Shown: piece by piece, positions 43,801-53,410 of the stretch
Layout: the number at the start of each line of letters is the position of its first letter
Position numbering within the stretch: position 1 is the stretch's first letter
Assembly: GCF_000332495.1 (NCBI RefSeq)
Contig: NZ_AOGW02000023.1
Location: 62,001 to 126,000, forward strand
Source: Leptospira terpstrae serovar Hualin str. LT 11-33 = ATCC 700639
GTDB lineage: Bacteria; Spirochaetota; Leptospiria; Leptospirales; Leptospiraceae
Reading direction: 5' to 3'
Length of the DNA stretch: 64,000 bases
Notes under the pieces: generated by a model
Databases searched by the model: none
What the model was told of the DNA's origin: nothing
Seen by the model: the letters and a program-made list of their open reading frames with translations, nothing else
Position numbers and translations under genes: made by a program

Positions 43801-45234
43801 TTATTTTACTTCGCGAACTTGGATGGTTTCAACTCGATCTTCCCCTGCGATAATATCAGAAAGGATTACTACCTTTTCTCCCATTTGGAGGTAACCATTA
43901 TTCACTAGAGTTTGGATCGCAAGTTTTATCGTTTTTTCTGGATCAGAGGAAAAATCAACTCGATAAGGAATCACTCCCCGAGTCAGCCAAAGTTTCCGCC
44001 TAACAGATGTCATATTTGTAAACGCATGAACAATGGGATATTTCGGATGAAACGATGCCAAGTTATTCGCCGTGATCCCACGACGTGTGATGGCAATGAT
44101 GGCATGGGCTTGCATCGAATCAGCTAAATTGGCCGCAGAACGAGCCATTTCTTCTTTTTGGTCTTTTGGTTTTCTTTGTGCTGCAAGTCCTAGGTTGATA
44201 GACAACTCCATACGACGTGCAATTTTATCTAACATCTCTACACAACGCACGGGGAATTTCCCCATCGCTGTTTCCCCAGACAACATAATGGCATCGGCCT
44301 CTTCATACACAGCATTGGCAACGTCTGTCACTTCTGCTCTTGTAGGAGAAGGATTCTGAATCATAGATTCTAATAAGTGAGTGGCAACAATCACACGTTT
44401 CCCTTCTTCTTGGCAACGTTTTATGATTCGTCTTTGTACAATAGGAAGTTCTTCGATTTCAATCTCAACTCCCAAATCTCCTCGAGCCACCATGATTCCA
44501 TCGGACTCGCGAATGATGGCATCTAAGTTTTTTAAACCTTCTTGGTCTTCAATCTTTGCGATGATTTGCGCATGGTGATTTTTTTCATCAATAATACCAC
44601 GAAGTTGGATCACATCTTCTTGCGAGCGGACAAAAGACAATGCCACAAAATCAATATCCTCTTCTAACCCAAAAATAATGTCTTTGAGATCTTTAGGAGT
44701 GATTGATGGTAAATTTACGCGGATCCCTGGAAGGTTGATATGTTTTCTGGATCCAAGTTTTCCACCATCTAATACTGTACAAACGAGTTCGTTTTCGCGG
44801 ATCTCTTGCACTGCCAAGTTGATGAGTCCGTTATCCACAGTGACTTTGTCGCCTACTTTCAAATCTTTTACTATATCTCTGTAATTTACAAAAACACTTT
44901 GTGCTTCCGCTTCCATTCCTGGAATGATATGAAAAGTAAAAGTCTCTCCGACTTTTAAGTGGAGGTCGTTTTGGACATCTCCAGTTCTAATTTCTGGTCC
45001 CTGGGTATCAAGAAGGATAGAAATCGGATGTTTGTGTAATTCATCTTTGTTTAATGATTTGATAATACGAATGATCTTTCTATGAAACTCATGATCACCA
45101 TGGCTCATATTGAGCCTTGCGATATTCATTCCAGCCAAAGCCAAACTTCGGATCATTTCTTTGGTGGCGGTCGCAGGACCAATGGTACAAACGATTTTTG
45201 TTTTTCGAGCTCTAAGTTGTTCAATAGCAGGCAT
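43801..45234 (-). CDS. pyk: Pyruvate kinase
   Basis: The 477-residue enzyme makes pyruvate and ATP from phosphoenolpyruvate. Motifs are [17 protein letters not shown] at the start, [14 protein letters not shown], the catalytic Lys region [30 protein letters not shown] and the substrate-binding [18 protein letters not shown]. The C-terminal allosteric domain is present. It is 5 bases upstream of the Omp85-like gene and follows the large coiled protein gene by four bases, so the three may be co-transcribed. Confidence 0.97.
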   Translation of the reverse strand: MPAIEQLRARKTKIVCTIGPATATKEMIRSLALAGMNIARLNMSHGDHEFHRKIIRIIKSLNKDELHKHPISILLDTQGPEIRTGDVQNDLHLKVGETFTFHIIPGMEAEAQSVFVNYRDIVKDLKVGDKVTVDNGLINLAVQEIRENELVCTVLDGGKLGSRKHINLPGIRVNLPSITPKDLKDIIFGLEEDIDFVALSFVRSQEDVIQLRGIIDEKNHHAQIIAKIEDQEGLKNLDAIIRESDGIMVARGDLGVEIEIEELPIVQRRIIKRCQEEGKRVIVATHLLESMIQNPSPTRAEVTDVANAVYEEADAIMLSGETAMGKFPVRCVEMLDKIARRMELSINLGLAAQRKPKDQKEEMARSAANLADSMQAHAIIAITRRGITANNLASFHPKYPIVHAFTNMTSVRRKLWLTRGVIPYRVDFSSDPEKTIKLAIQTLVNNGYLQMGEKVVILSDIIAGEDRVETIQVREVK

Positions 45235-45238
45235 AATT

Positions 45239-47242
45239 TTAAGGTTTTAACCGAGGTAAGATTCTATTCAGAAAGTCTAATTGCGATTCCGCAATGTCAA
45301 ATTTCTCTTGGTTCGGAAATTTTTCGCTTCGTTGGCGGTCGCTTTCTGCACTCACTTTGTCTAAAAGTTTTTTGCCATACCTTTTTAGGTATCCAGTAGA
45401 GATAAGAATCGGCCAAGGGAACTTTTCTCTTTGGTTTCTTATGGGAAAACTGTAGATTTCCTTTCCACCAAACTTCTTCAAAAAAAATATCAAATTCTCT
45501 TCAGTAAACTTTCCATTTAATTTCGAAAGCACATACTCACGGTCTGGATATACCCCAAACTCCCAAGCCTCATCTAAAATACGAATAATGGCCTCAATGG
45601 ACTCCTTCCATTTTTTCTCTTCTTCAGGACTCCCTTGTTTGACCGGTTCAGGAGAATCTTCTTCACCACCATTGAAACCCGAAGTAGATGCAGTAGTTTG
45701 TTGCGACTGTTTGGATTTTTTTTCTGCATCTTTTTCAGCTTCTTCTCGTTCTTTCAATCGGGCCTTAACAAGACGATCTTTTTCCTGGGATATTTTTTTA
45801 GCTTTTTGGCTCGCCAAATCTCTGTTTAGCTGTTGTTGCAATCTTGCTTTGATGGGAGGAATTTCAAATTTATGAACAACCATACTCCCCATAATCATTC
45901 GCCAGATCCTTGTGAAAAGCGGTAGAAATTGAAACAAACTTTGTGCTTCGATCTCTTCTAATAGTCGTTTCGGACTTTCATCATTCAAATGAAGAGTGAC
46001 ATTCATTTGATTTAAAACTCTGATTTCTAAGTCCGAATGTTTGATTTGAAAAGTTCTTTTAGCCGATTCAATGGCTTGTGGAATACAAGATTTATGAAGT
46101 ATAAATTCATTATAGACTTTGTTGTCTGCGTATTCTGTATATAAAAGTTCAGGTTGTGAAAGTAAATTAGCACGAAATTCATCTGTCAGTGGCTCTCCAC
46201 TCACTCGAAGTAAGTTCACCTCAACAATACGTCCAGCTTCTGCTAGGAAAGCCATCAAGTCATCGACCTGTTGTTTACGTTTTTGTTTTTCTTCTCGTTC
46301 TTTATCTTTTTCGATAATTTCATTCAAAACCAAACACTCTTCAATGAGAGTTTTTTGGTCTCCATAGGAATCATTCATATACCCTTTAATCTCTGTTAAT
46401 AGATTACGTGGGTTACTCCATGAATCTTCGGTGATCTCACCCATGACTCCCAAATTTTTTAGAGCCGGGTAAATTGTATTTTTCGTATAATCGATATATC
46501 CATCATAACGATCTGCAATTTCCGAAGGGCGATTATAAAGAAATACACTTTTGTTGGCTGGCCTAGATGCAGAATCATTTCGGAAGAAAAATAAGATTTT
46601 ATCATCTACCAACTGTTTCAAGATGGGCTTCAAATGGATGATGATGGTTGCATCCTTTTGTACTTTTGTTTTGTCGTAAGGACATTGGAACAAATTTCCA
46701 ATTTCTGTGGATGCATAAGTATCAAACAACCTGTTAGAGTCGACCGCCGCTTTGATGACTTTGCGCATCTTTTCTTTACCGACATACTTTCTTTTTTCAT
46801 TAAACCAACCCTTTATGGCGGCAGTGGAAAGTTCGTTTAAGCCAAGCGCATAACGGAATGCAGTCCCTCCATCAGAGGTAGTGGGTCGTGCAAATACAGT
46901 GTTGTGTTTGATAAATGTCTTTGGGTTCTCTGGATCGCCAGGTTCATTCGGATGAAATTCAAGGACATTCATCTTTCTGATAATGGCAGGATTTTGTTTA
47001 TAACTTAAATCGATCACATAGTTTTCTGTACGATCTCGGTCAATGGAACTATCGCGTTCAATTTGTTCTACATTGGGAAGGACTTTGTTTTGCAAAAACT
47101 TATCCGTCCATTCAAAGATCACTAGTAGAACTTTATAGATCCCTTTGTAGGAAAAATCCCCCCGTGAATCCATAGCCTGCACTTTTTGCAGGCAGGCTGT
47201 GTAATCCATTACTTTTAATTCCGGGAGGTTTGGATCCAACAT
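45239..47242 (-). CDS. Large charged helical protein of unknown function, 667 aa
   Basis: I recognise no domain. The protein is cytosolic, strongly charged and helical, with a coiled-coil of Lys/Glu/Arg ([34 protein letters not shown]) followed by a Ser/Thr/Gln/Gly linker ([20 protein letters not shown]) and a C-terminal domain with [27 protein letters not shown]. An earlier region ([34 protein letters not shown]) looks globular. It sits just upstream of pyruvate kinase (4-base gap). It is probably Leptospira-specific. Confidence 0.7.
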   Translation of the reverse strand: MLDPNLPELKVMDYTACLQKVQAMDSRGDFSYKGIYKVLLVIFEWTDKFLQNKVLPNVEQIERDSSIDRDRTENYVIDLSYKQNPAIIRKMNVLEFHPNEPGDPENPKTFIKHNTVFARPTTSDGGTAFRYALGLNELSTAAIKGWFNEKRKYVGKEKMRKVIKAAVDSNRLFDTYASTEIGNLFQCPYDKTKVQKDATIIIHLKPILKQLVDDKILFFFRNDSASRPANKSVFLYNRPSEIADRYDGYIDYTKNTIYPALKNLGVMGEITEDSWSNPRNLLTEIKGYMNDSYGDQKTLIEECLVLNEIIEKDKEREEKQKRKQQVDDLMAFLAEAGRIVEVNLLRVSGEPLTDEFRANLLSQPELLYTEYADNKVYNEFILHKSCIPQAIESAKRTFQIKHSDLEIRVLNQMNVTLHLNDESPKRLLEEIEAQSLFQFLPLFTRIWRMIMGSMVVHKFEIPPIKARLQQQLNRDLASQKAKKISQEKDRLVKARLKEREEAEKDAEKKSKQSQQTTASTSGFNGGEEDSPEPVKQGSPEEEKKWKESIEAIIRILDEAWEFGVYPDREYVLSKLNGKFTEENLIFFLKKFGGKEIYSFPIRNQREKFPWPILISTGYLKRYGKKLLDKVSAESDRQRSEKFPNQEKFDIAESQLDFLNRILPRLKP

Positions 47243-47260
47243 GGTATTCGGCGAGTGTCC

Positions 47261-48310
47261 TTAGTTAAAAAATCCTTTTTTATACAATAACTCAGCATTC
47301 AAAATTGCAGCACCCGCTGCACCTCGAATGGTGTTATGCGAAAGTACTACCCATTTCCAATCTAAAATGGGATCTTCCCGAAGCCTTCCAACAACGGTCG
47401 TCATTCCCCTTCCTGTCTCCAAATCAAGACGCGGTTGAGGCCTATCATTTTCTTCGCGGTAGAGAATAGCCGGATTTGGTGCAAACGGCAATCCCAATTT
47501 CTGCGGTTCCCCTTGAAAATCGGCCCAAACCTTAAGAATCTCTTCTTTTTTTGGTTTTTTGTCAAAGGAAACGGAGACACAAACCGTATGTCCGTCAAAA
47601 ACAGGAACACGATTGCAATGAGCAGAAATTTTAAAATCTGCCGACTTGATGATTCCATCTTTCACTGTGCCCAAACATTTCTGTGGTTCAATTTCTGCTT
47701 TGTCTTCTTCGCCACCAATATAAGGCACAACGTTTCCAAGAATGTCCATAGTGGGAACTCCCGGATATCCCGCACCAGAAATGGCCTGCATAGAAAATAA
47801 CATGACTGACTTAAGTCCAAAAGCATCCATCAGAGGTTTTAAGGAAATAGTAACTCCCATAATCGTACAATTGGAATTGGTAATGATTTTTCCTTTTGTC
47901 TTCTGGAATTGTAAAACATCCAAATGGTGTGCATTCACTTCCGCAGAAAGAATGGGAACATTAGCATCCATCCTATGATTTTTAGAATTGGAAAGAACCA
48001 TCACCCCGGCTTCCGCATAAGCAGTTTCCGCTTCTCCAGCGATCGATGCATCCAGACCGCTAAACACGAGTTGTACGCCCTTCGTCACTTCAGGATTTGG
48101 TAAAGAGATGATAATGTCTTTCGCGTATGCAGGGATATCGGATGAGATCTTCCAACGAGATTTCATTACCTCACCATAAGTTTGGCCGGCACTTTTTTCT
48201 GAAGCTGCCAAATGAGTCACCGTGAAATAAGGGTGATTCTCCAAAAGTTGAATGAATCTTTGACCGACGGAACCTGTTGCTCCCAGGACTCCAACTTTGA
48301 TTTTTTCCAT
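47261..48310 (-). CDS. asd: Aspartate-semialdehyde dehydrogenase (yeast/archaeal type)
   Basis: The 349-residue enzyme reduces aspartyl phosphate to aspartate semialdehyde, feeding lysine, threonine, methionine and diaminopimelate synthesis. [18 protein letters not shown] binds NADP, the catalytic Cys lies in [11 protein letters not shown], and the substrate-binding His region is [15 protein letters not shown]. The form is the archaeal/fungal-type enzyme. In Leptospira interrogans asd is reported on the second chromosome, consistent with the replication module 8 kb away. Confidence 0.95.
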   Translation of the reverse strand: MEKIKVGVLGATGSVGQRFIQLLENHPYFTVTHLAASEKSAGQTYGEVMKSRWKISSDIPAYAKDIIISLPNPEVTKGVQLVFSGLDASIAGEAETAYAEAGVMVLSNSKNHRMDANVPILSAEVNAHHLDVLQFQKTKGKIITNSNCTIMGVTISLKPLMDAFGLKSVMLFSMQAISGAGYPGVPTMDILGNVVPYIGGEEDKAEIEPQKCLGTVKDGIIKSADFKISAHCNRVPVFDGHTVCVSVSFDKKPKKEEILKVWADFQGEPQKLGLPFAPNPAILYREENDRPQPRLDLETGRGMTTVVGRLREDPILDWKWVVLSHNTIRGAAGAAILNAELLYKKGFFN

Positions 48311-48346
48311 AAAATTCCTTATCTATTGTAAGGATTGAAAAACATC

Positions 48347-49867
48347 CTATTTCGGAAAGAGATTTCCAATTCTTTTAGCATAAATCGGATTCATTTGTTC
48401 CATTCCAACATAGGTAAAGTGATGGAAGTCGGAAAATCCTTGCATGGGCAAACTTCGGTGGATGTCCCAATAAGTTACAGACCCACCCGCCAAAGACTGT
48501 AAATAGGCCAAGTGATCCCGATACCAGCGGGAATCTTCGTACCAATCTAGTGAAATTGGATTTTCAGGATTGTTAATGAGTAAAAAAGGGACCTTACGTT
48601 CTCTGAAATGATCTGCAATTTTTTTCAAATACCGGAAGTGGAAATACGGCCGAAAGGACTCTTCGCGGATCCTTTCTTTTGCCAGTTTTAAGGCGACAAG
48701 GTAACCAATCCCTGGTCGTTTTTCTAATCCCTCAAGCAATCGGTATTGGAAGTATTTCCGATAATCTTCGTCTTTCATTCCTAAATACCGAAAGTCTTCT
48801 GTTCTTGGATCCCTTTCGTATTGGATTCCTGACCTAGCCTCATCCAAACCAAAAGTCTGTTCTAATCGCACTCCCATGGGATCAAAGTGGTAATCCAAAT
48901 AAGCACCCGTAGCCTGGTTGGCAAACCACACCCGCTCCAGTTTTACAGTGATTAACTTTTTATCTTCGAAGAATTTTGAATCCAAATGTAGGCGAATCCA
49001 ACCTTCTTGTTTGAGTAAAATTTCTTGTTTGCTAGTCCCGTTCGAAATTTCCATCCTGCATGGTTTCCCCGCCAAAAGGAAAGAAGTGACTTCCACCCAA
49101 AATCCTTTGTTTTTCATTTTGTTTGTGGGGAAAAAACTAAACTGTTGGCCGGTCCATCCTAGACCATTGATCCCCTCTGGAATGAGAACTCCGGCGTATG
49201 CATGATAACTAGTATTACGACCAAAACGATGTTGCATTAAATTCTGCAAGTTTTGTAGATAAATGTCTTTGTATCGATAAAAAGAAAATCCAGACGAAAG
49301 TACATAACGAGACCAAGTATCCCAATCCATGGAAGATCCCACTTCGCGCAAAGTCTCCCAAGGAAACACCCACAAAGATTGCGGAGCCTCTGTAAAAGTA
49401 AGTGCATCTTTTACAACTAATGATTCCTCAACAGAATCATTTCTACCTTCCGGAAACATAACGTAGGTTCGGTGAAGCCTGTAGTCAATAAAATTGACCG
49501 GATACACTACAAGGTCTGGTTCCAATGGATCCAGCCAATTTAACAAAAGATAAACATAAAGGGGGCTATTCCCCGCATACGCTAAATAAAACACATCCAC
49601 ATCGAGAGAAAAATCTTTCTGTAAACTTTCTTTTAGTTTGCCCGCATCAATGGAATAGTAGGCGACAGAACTTCCGACGATAATGATTCTTTTTTTGGTT
49701 TTGGGAAGATTTCGAATCCTTTCATATTCATATAAAAAATTGAAAAAATGGTTCGTATTCCAAGGAGATTCATTTGGCAAAATAAATTGGAGTTTCTTAA
49801 AAACTAAAAAATCGATGCCAAACAGCGAAACCAAAAAGAGGCATATAAAAATGATTCTTTGTTTCAT
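48347..49867 (-). CDS. Membrane-anchored SGNH-like protein, partner of second MBOAT
   Basis: The 506-residue protein has an N-terminal signal anchor (IIFICLFLVSLFGIDFLVF) and an SGNH-like domain: RIIIVGSSVAYYSIDAGKLKE carries the GSS nucleophile-type motif and GFSDFHHFTYVGMEQM near the C-terminus the DxxH pair. It lies 8 bases downstream of an MBOAT gene, the same arrangement as at 27.7-30.3 kb, though the two SGNH proteins are only distantly alike. It probably takes part in acylating an envelope polymer. Confidence 0.75.
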   Translation of the reverse strand: MKQRIIFICLFLVSLFGIDFLVFKKLQFILPNESPWNTNHFFNFLYEYERIRNLPKTKKRIIIVGSSVAYYSIDAGKLKESLQKDFSLDVDVFYLAYAGNSPLYVYLLLNWLDPLEPDLVVYPVNFIDYRLHRTYVMFPEGRNDSVEESLVVKDALTFTEAPQSLWVFPWETLREVGSSMDWDTWSRYVLSSGFSFYRYKDIYLQNLQNLMQHRFGRNTSYHAYAGVLIPEGINGLGWTGQQFSFFPTNKMKNKGFWVEVTSFLLAGKPCRMEISNGTSKQEILLKQEGWIRLHLDSKFFEDKKLITVKLERVWFANQATGAYLDYHFDPMGVRLEQTFGLDEARSGIQYERDPRTEDFRYLGMKDEDYRKYFQYRLLEGLEKRPGIGYLVALKLAKERIREESFRPYFHFRYLKKIADHFRERKVPFLLINNPENPISLDWYEDSRWYRDHLAYLQSLAGGSVTYWDIHRSLPMQGFSDFHHFTYVGMEQMNPIYAKRIGNLFPK

Positions 49868-49875
49868 ATACCCAC

Positions 49876-51351
49876 CTAAAATACAAAATACACAAAAGGT
49901 TTACTATCGGCCGAAAACAAAACAATCAAAATCATTACAATTGAGGCAAAGATCCCAAAAAATGCAGTTTTTCCTAAGGAATTCTGCCATTTTTCAAATG
50001 CAACTAACAACTGCTTATTGTCTTTAAAATAAAGAATACCTAGTATATGGCCAATTACGATCACCAGCAAACAATAAAGAAAGTTCATTTCCATTGAGTA
50101 AGGCAGAGAAATACCTTCTTTTTTAACAAAAAGCCCCTGTAGGTAGCACAGAGAATTAGTAAAATCAACACTTCGAAAGAAAACCCAAAGAAAACTCACT
50201 ACCAAAAAAGTCCCAAGAATTCGTAACGGTCTAAGAAAGGAAAAACTCCCAAACCGGTTCCCTTTTGTTCCTCTTTCTAAAATTAGTAAAATCCCATGAC
50301 AACTTCCCCAAATGACAAAATTCCAAGAAGCCCCATGCCAAAGCCCACCAATGGCCATCACCAGAAATAGATTTCGATAGGTGAGGAGTTTGCCGACGCG
50401 ATTGCCACCAAGAGAAATGTAGATGTATTTTTTTAGCCACTGGGAGAGTGAAATATGCCAACGATTCCAAAATTCAGAAAATCCATCGGCAAGATAGGGC
50501 ATTTTAAAATTTTCCGGCAAACGAAAGCCAAAAAGAAGTGCCGTCCCCTGGGCAATGTCAGTATAACCTGAAAAATCACAATAGATCTGTAGTGAATAAG
50601 AAAACATCCCGATCCATAAAGCCTTAGTAGTTACCTCTGCTGGCCTCAAAAAACTAAAGTCTGAAGTTTCCGATAAATGGTCGGCCAAAACCATTTTTTT
50701 AAATAAACCGAGTAGGATGAGAAAAACCGCAAAGAGAACAGGGGTTCTCAAAAATGACAAAGGTCTACGAATTTGAGGCAAAAAGGATTTGGCCGACACA
50801 ATGGGACCCGCCACCAACTGTGGAAAAAAGGACAAAAAAAGTAGATAGGAGAAAAACTTCCGTTCCGGTTGCAATTCCCTTCTATATACATCCACTAAAT
50901 AAGAGATCGACTGGAAGGTATAAAAGGATATGCCTACAGGGAGAAGCCAATGAGCCCAAAAATCAGGAGAAGGAGGAGGGAAATTCAATATTATTGCCCA
51001 ATTTTCAGCAATAAAATGTCCATACTTATAAAATGCCAAAATTCCCAAGCTATTCCCAAGGGAAATCGCCAAAATAAACCTACGCCATGGGACAGAAATG
51101 ACAGCGCCGAGCAGTCTCGCTAAGGAATAATCTACTAAAGCCACCCAAAAGAGTAGCAAAAAATAAACTGGATTCCAGAAGCCATAGAAAATCGCGCTTA
51201 TAACAAGCAAATAAATGACTAAAATTAAGCCAATCAGCCATCTATTAAAGACCAATTTTTGAGTATATTTAATCAATAAAAAGCGTAAAACTAGCCATAT
51301 CGAAAGTGTAGCGGTAAGGAAGAGGGCAAAAACTGCTGAATTAAAAAGCAT
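49876..51351 (-). CDS. MBOAT family O-acyltransferase, second copy
   Basis: The 491-residue membrane protein matches MBOAT acyltransferases: LLPVGISFYTFQSISYLVDVY, FFPQLVAGPIVSAK, YCDFSGYTDIAQGTALLFGF, NRWHISLSQWLKKYIYISLGG and the catalytic His in AIGGLWHGASWNFVIWG. It is paralogous to the enzyme at 27664. It is first in a two-gene unit with the SGNH-like protein. Substrate polymer unknown. Confidence 0.93.
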   Translation of the reverse strand: MLFNSAVFALFLTATLSIWLVLRFLLIKYTQKLVFNRWLIGLILVIYLLVISAIFYGFWNPVYFLLLFWVALVDYSLARLLGAVISVPWRRFILAISLGNSLGILAFYKYGHFIAENWAIILNFPPPSPDFWAHWLLPVGISFYTFQSISYLVDVYRRELQPERKFFSYLLFLSFFPQLVAGPIVSAKSFLPQIRRPLSFLRTPVLFAVFLILLGLFKKMVLADHLSETSDFSFLRPAEVTTKALWIGMFSYSLQIYCDFSGYTDIAQGTALLFGFRLPENFKMPYLADGFSEFWNRWHISLSQWLKKYIYISLGGNRVGKLLTYRNLFLVMAIGGLWHGASWNFVIWGSCHGILLILERGTKGNRFGSFSFLRPLRILGTFLVVSFLWVFFRSVDFTNSLCYLQGLFVKKEGISLPYSMEMNFLYCLLVIVIGHILGILYFKDNKQLLVAFEKWQNSLGKTAFFGIFASIVMILIVLFSADSKPFVYFVF

Positions 51352-51373
51352 ATTTTTGACTATATTTAATCAA

Positions 51374-51589
51374 TTATACACTGTATTTGCATTTTACTCC
51401 ACAGTTGGGGCAGGTACAAGTCACTTCTGCTTTGACTCTACGCCCCTGAGCTCCCTCTACTTTCCCAACTGCCACAAATTCAAATACAATCCCTTCTGGA
51501 ACAAAGTGTCCCGAGCCATATTTTGCCGTTCCTTCGATCAAATTGGAGCAGGCATGGCATTTCACCCTAAGCCGTATCGTTTCCGCCAT
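51374..51589 (-). CDS. Small zinc-ribbon-like protein, 71 aa
   Basis: From ATG 51589 the product has a CxxC knuckle (VKCHACSNLIEG) near the start and CTCPNCGVKC at the end, spaced as in a zinc ribbon. It is cytosolic and has no other visible domain. The upstream extension of the frame to 51628 is not supported. It is just upstream of the MBOAT gene (22-base gap) on the same strand, so it may share that transcript. Function unknown. Confidence 0.65.
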   Translation of the reverse strand: MAETIRLRVKCHACSNLIEGTAKYGSGHFVPEGIVFEFVAVGKVEGAQGRRVKAEVTCTCPNCGVKCKYSV

Positions 51590-51637
51590 AATAGAAAGAA
51601 CGTTCAGTCGTGTGCCCCCAAGTGGCAACCACTATTC

Positions 51638-51700
51638 GATTTACTGCCAATTTTACATGGGTATGCAATTTCGCTACACATGACAACTTGGCAGTAAATC
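51638..51700. repeat. 13-bp perfect inverted repeat, 37-base spacer
   Basis: GATTTACTGCCAA (51638-51650) and TTGGCAGTAAATC (51688-51700) are exact inverse copies. A related GATTTACAGCTGCCAA occurs at 51729-51744. The unit could be a miniature mobile element or the stem of a structured RNA. Confidence 0.8.
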
Positions 51701-51833
51701 CCCTTTTTGCCGGGGCTTTTGCTTTGCGGATTTACAGCTGCCAATGGAGGCAAATTTTCGATGCTTTTTTCTTCTGATAGGGGCTAAATGTCGGGAACTG
51801 GGCACTTCCTGCCAAATTCCTTCTTCTTCCCGC

Positions 51834-51875
51834 CCTAAGGAAACTTCCAGTCTGTCGAACAGAGGCTTCCTTAGG
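51834..51875. repeat. 42-nt hairpin with 9-bp outer stem
   Basis: CCTAAGGAA (51834-51842) pairs with TTCCTTAGG (51867-51875), and inside it CTGT-CGA-ACAG forms a second short stem at 51852-51862. No U-tract follows, so it is not an ordinary terminator. Confidence 0.75.
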
Positions 51876-51930
51876 ATCATTGAGAATTTCGATCAAATAG
51901 GCTACAAAAAGGAAATTTCTAGAAACACGA

Positions 51931-51949
51931 TGCGAAATTAGGTTTCGCA
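51931..51949. repeat. 7-bp perfect hairpin
   Basis: TGCGAAA and TTTCGCA flank a five-base loop. It lies 56 bases after the previous hairpin and ten bases before the next nested one. Confidence 0.6.
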
Positions 51950-51958
51950 CTTCTCACA

Positions 51959-52012
51959 GGGACCTGACCAAATTTCGCCACAGAACCGAAAGGGTGGCAA
52001 TGCCTTGGTCCC
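51959..52012. repeat. Nested stem-loop
   Basis: An outer GGGACC/GGTCCC stem (51959-51964 with 52007-52012) encloses an inner GCCAC/GTGGC stem (51977-51981 with 51994-51998). This double structure would be stable in RNA. Confidence 0.55.
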
Positions 52013-52128
52013 CTTTCCCAGTTTTTCCAAGGATACTTGTAACAACATTTTTCTTAAAGATTCCCGAAGATACGGTGGCCGTAATTGGGCATATCTCACA
52101 AATGACTCCCCGCTGCCAGCCCGAAGCA

Positions 52129-52138
52129 GGGCATGCCC
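52129..52138. repeat. GC-rich palindrome GGGCATGCCC
   Basis: The 10-bp palindrome is followed by TCCTCCGGTCGCCCTGG. The shared CATGCCCTCC and GCCCTGG blocks relate it to the GC-rich intergenic stretch at 13,812-13,832. Confidence 0.45.
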
Positions 52139-52254
52139 TCCTCCGGTCGCCCTGGAGCGAACACTAGCTGCCCTGACGAGAACAGCCATAGAAGAGTGAA
52201 CTTTGGTTAGGTGACTTGTTTTCGGCAATTACTCAGGCGACAGTGTTTTTAGTT

Positions 52255-52276
52255 AATTGCCTAATTTTAGGCAATT
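52255..52276. repeat. 22-nt palindrome with 10-bp arms
   Basis: AATTGCCTAA and TTAGGCAATT are exact inverse copies around TT. The compact symmetry with almost no loop is more like a protein-binding operator than a terminator. Confidence 0.7.
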
Positions 52277-52348
52277 CAAATGCGGCGGAGTGAACTATCC
52301 ATCCCAGCGAAGCCCTTCTTCGAGGAAACACCCAATAAATGCTTAAAA

Positions 52349-52375
52349 ATGGTCATTTTTTGCAGGAGGACCATT
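52349..52375 (+). promoter_or_regulatory. Hairpin overlapping a strong ribosome-binding site
   Basis: AATGGTC (52349-52355) pairs with GACCATT (52369-52375). The 3' arm abuts GCAGGAGGA, a strong ribosome site, and the ATG of a 19-codon frame starts at 52376, so folding could hide the site. Confidence 0.4.
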
Positions 52376-52435
52376 ATGTCCCTAAATTGCTTGGATTCGA
52401 GAAATGGCCCTGTGGTGCACACAGGAGGAGATTGA
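52376..52435 (+). CDS. Possible 19-residue small ORF
   Basis: An ATG at 52376 stands six bases after AGGAGGA and opens a frame of 19 codons (MSLNCLDSRNGPVVHTGGD) ending in TGA. The peptide resembles nothing I know. The only support is the unusually good ribosome site within a hairpin. The next gene downstream is on the opposite strand, so it cannot be a classic leader peptide for it. Confidence 0.25.
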   Translation: MSLNCLDSRNGPVVHTGGD

Positions 52436-52455
52436 GAAAAGACTAACTGACTGTT

Positions 52456-52881
52456 TTAGGACTTTTTAGAAGTAGATTTAGAGGAAGACTTCCCCTTCTT
52501 TACAGGACTTGTGGGTTTGGATGTACTACGTTTCGTCTTAGAACGACTCGATGGTTGTTTTTTTGCTGATTTGTGACCTGTGCGATCACCAGAAGATTTG
52601 TCTTCTTCTCCGGCCAGAAGGTCACTGGGGACCCTTCCATTGCGTTTGACCATGTAGATGAAATGTCGGACATATTGAGTATATGGCTCATGGATGGACT
52701 TTGGATCGAAGTTCTTAGGATCCTGCAAGAGCTGGTTGACCACAGCGATTGGGAGATCGTCCTTACTGGTTGCCATGAGAATTTCCAATCGTTTGCAGAT
52801 CTCCGAGTCATTGACTTCAGTAGAGAGTTTTCGCATAGCATTGAGGAATTTTTGGAAGGCAACTCGCTTCGGCTGAGACAT
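52456..52881 (-). CDS. C-terminal part of split secreted protein, 141 aa
   Basis: This open frame begins with ATG at 52881 with GGGGA just before it, so it might be translated alone. It has a helical part (VAFQKFLNAMRKLSTEVND, LPIAVVNQLLQDPKNFDPKSIHEPY) and a very basic Ser/Lys/Arg/Thr-rich tail of about 50 residues resembling histone H1 tails. Because the frame reads naturally upstream of the ATG (CKIDCQPRTFWFSGD), I think it is the 3' portion of the gene beginning at 53348. The basic tail may bind nucleic acid or peptidoglycan polyanions. Confidence 0.6.
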   Translation of the reverse strand: MSQPKRVAFQKFLNAMRKLSTEVNDSEICKRLEILMATSKDDLPIAVVNQLLQDPKNFDPKSIHEPYTQYVRHFIYMVKRNGRVPSDLLAGEEDKSSGDRTGHKSAKKQPSSRSKTKRSTSKPTSPVKKGKSSSKSTSKKS

Positions 52882-53348
52882 ATCCCCAGAAAACCAAAAA
52901 GTCCTGGGCTGGCAATCGATTTTACAGAGAAATGCTCTGGCCCTTTCTCAAAAACTATAGATGCTTTGCTGATTCCCGATGTTTGGATTTTGGAAGAAAA
53001 TCCAGTCTCTTTCACGGATCCCTCCGCAATCGCTGAAACTTCAGTGAAAATGATTCTCCCTAGAGGAGACTCATCGAAAGAAATGTAGTCTTCTGTTAGT
53101 TGGTTTTCTTGTGGAGAGATTTTTTCGAAAGTAAGTTCCGTATTGTCCGGAACCTTTACCTCAAGAACCAAACCATCGCGAAGCTCAATAGGAGTGAGAA
53201 GTTCGTCAGCAGGAATGATGACGGGAAGGTCGGACTCGTTTGCAAAAAGACCCGACATAGGAAATATAAAAAATACAGAGAGCAAAACCAATAGGGTGCT
53301 CTTTTGCAACTTTTGTGCCAGATTTTTTAAATTTTCCAAGAAAAACAT
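52456..53348 (-). pseudogene. Secreted protein split by a probable single-base frameshift
   Basis: The frame from ATG 53348 (GAGGTT seven bases upstream) encodes a signal peptide (LQKSTLLVLLSVFFIFPMSGLFA) and a beta-rich domain (SDLPVIIPADELLTPIELRD, PDNTELTFEKISPQE). Near 52,920 the coding character leaves this frame: the continuation to 52500 is Ser/Arg-rich and looks like shadow sequence, while another frame reads KIDCQPRTFWFSGDMSQPKR and continues into the 141-residue frame below. Adding one A to the four-A run (plus-strand T run 52920-52923) would join the two into one protein of about 297 residues. A sequencing error, a recent mutation or programmed slippage would all fit. Confidence 0.6.
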
Positions 53349-53410
53349 AGGATTAACCTCAGTTTTCATCGAAATCATAGAAAAATAAAGCTTTTTTTAG
53401 AGGATTTTGG

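Larger units (their letters stand above)
51590..52455. other. Gene-poor region (866 bp) dense in inverted repeats
   Basis: No convincing gene longer than 20 codons lies here on either strand; short frames of 60 to 96 codons exist but have no start signals or recognisable features. At least six strong inverted repeats are present, listed separately. The GC content of 52,080-52,190 is higher than the surroundings. Confidence 0.7.

Noticed and set aside
51834..51875. attC-like recombination site of an integron
   Set aside because: The hairpin lacks the RYYYAAC/GTTRRRY core sites and there is no integrase or cassette gene nearby.
52573..53088. 171-codon plus-strand frame across the frameshifted secreted protein
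   Set aside because: It is the antiphase shadow of the minus-strand gene and has no start signal or domain.
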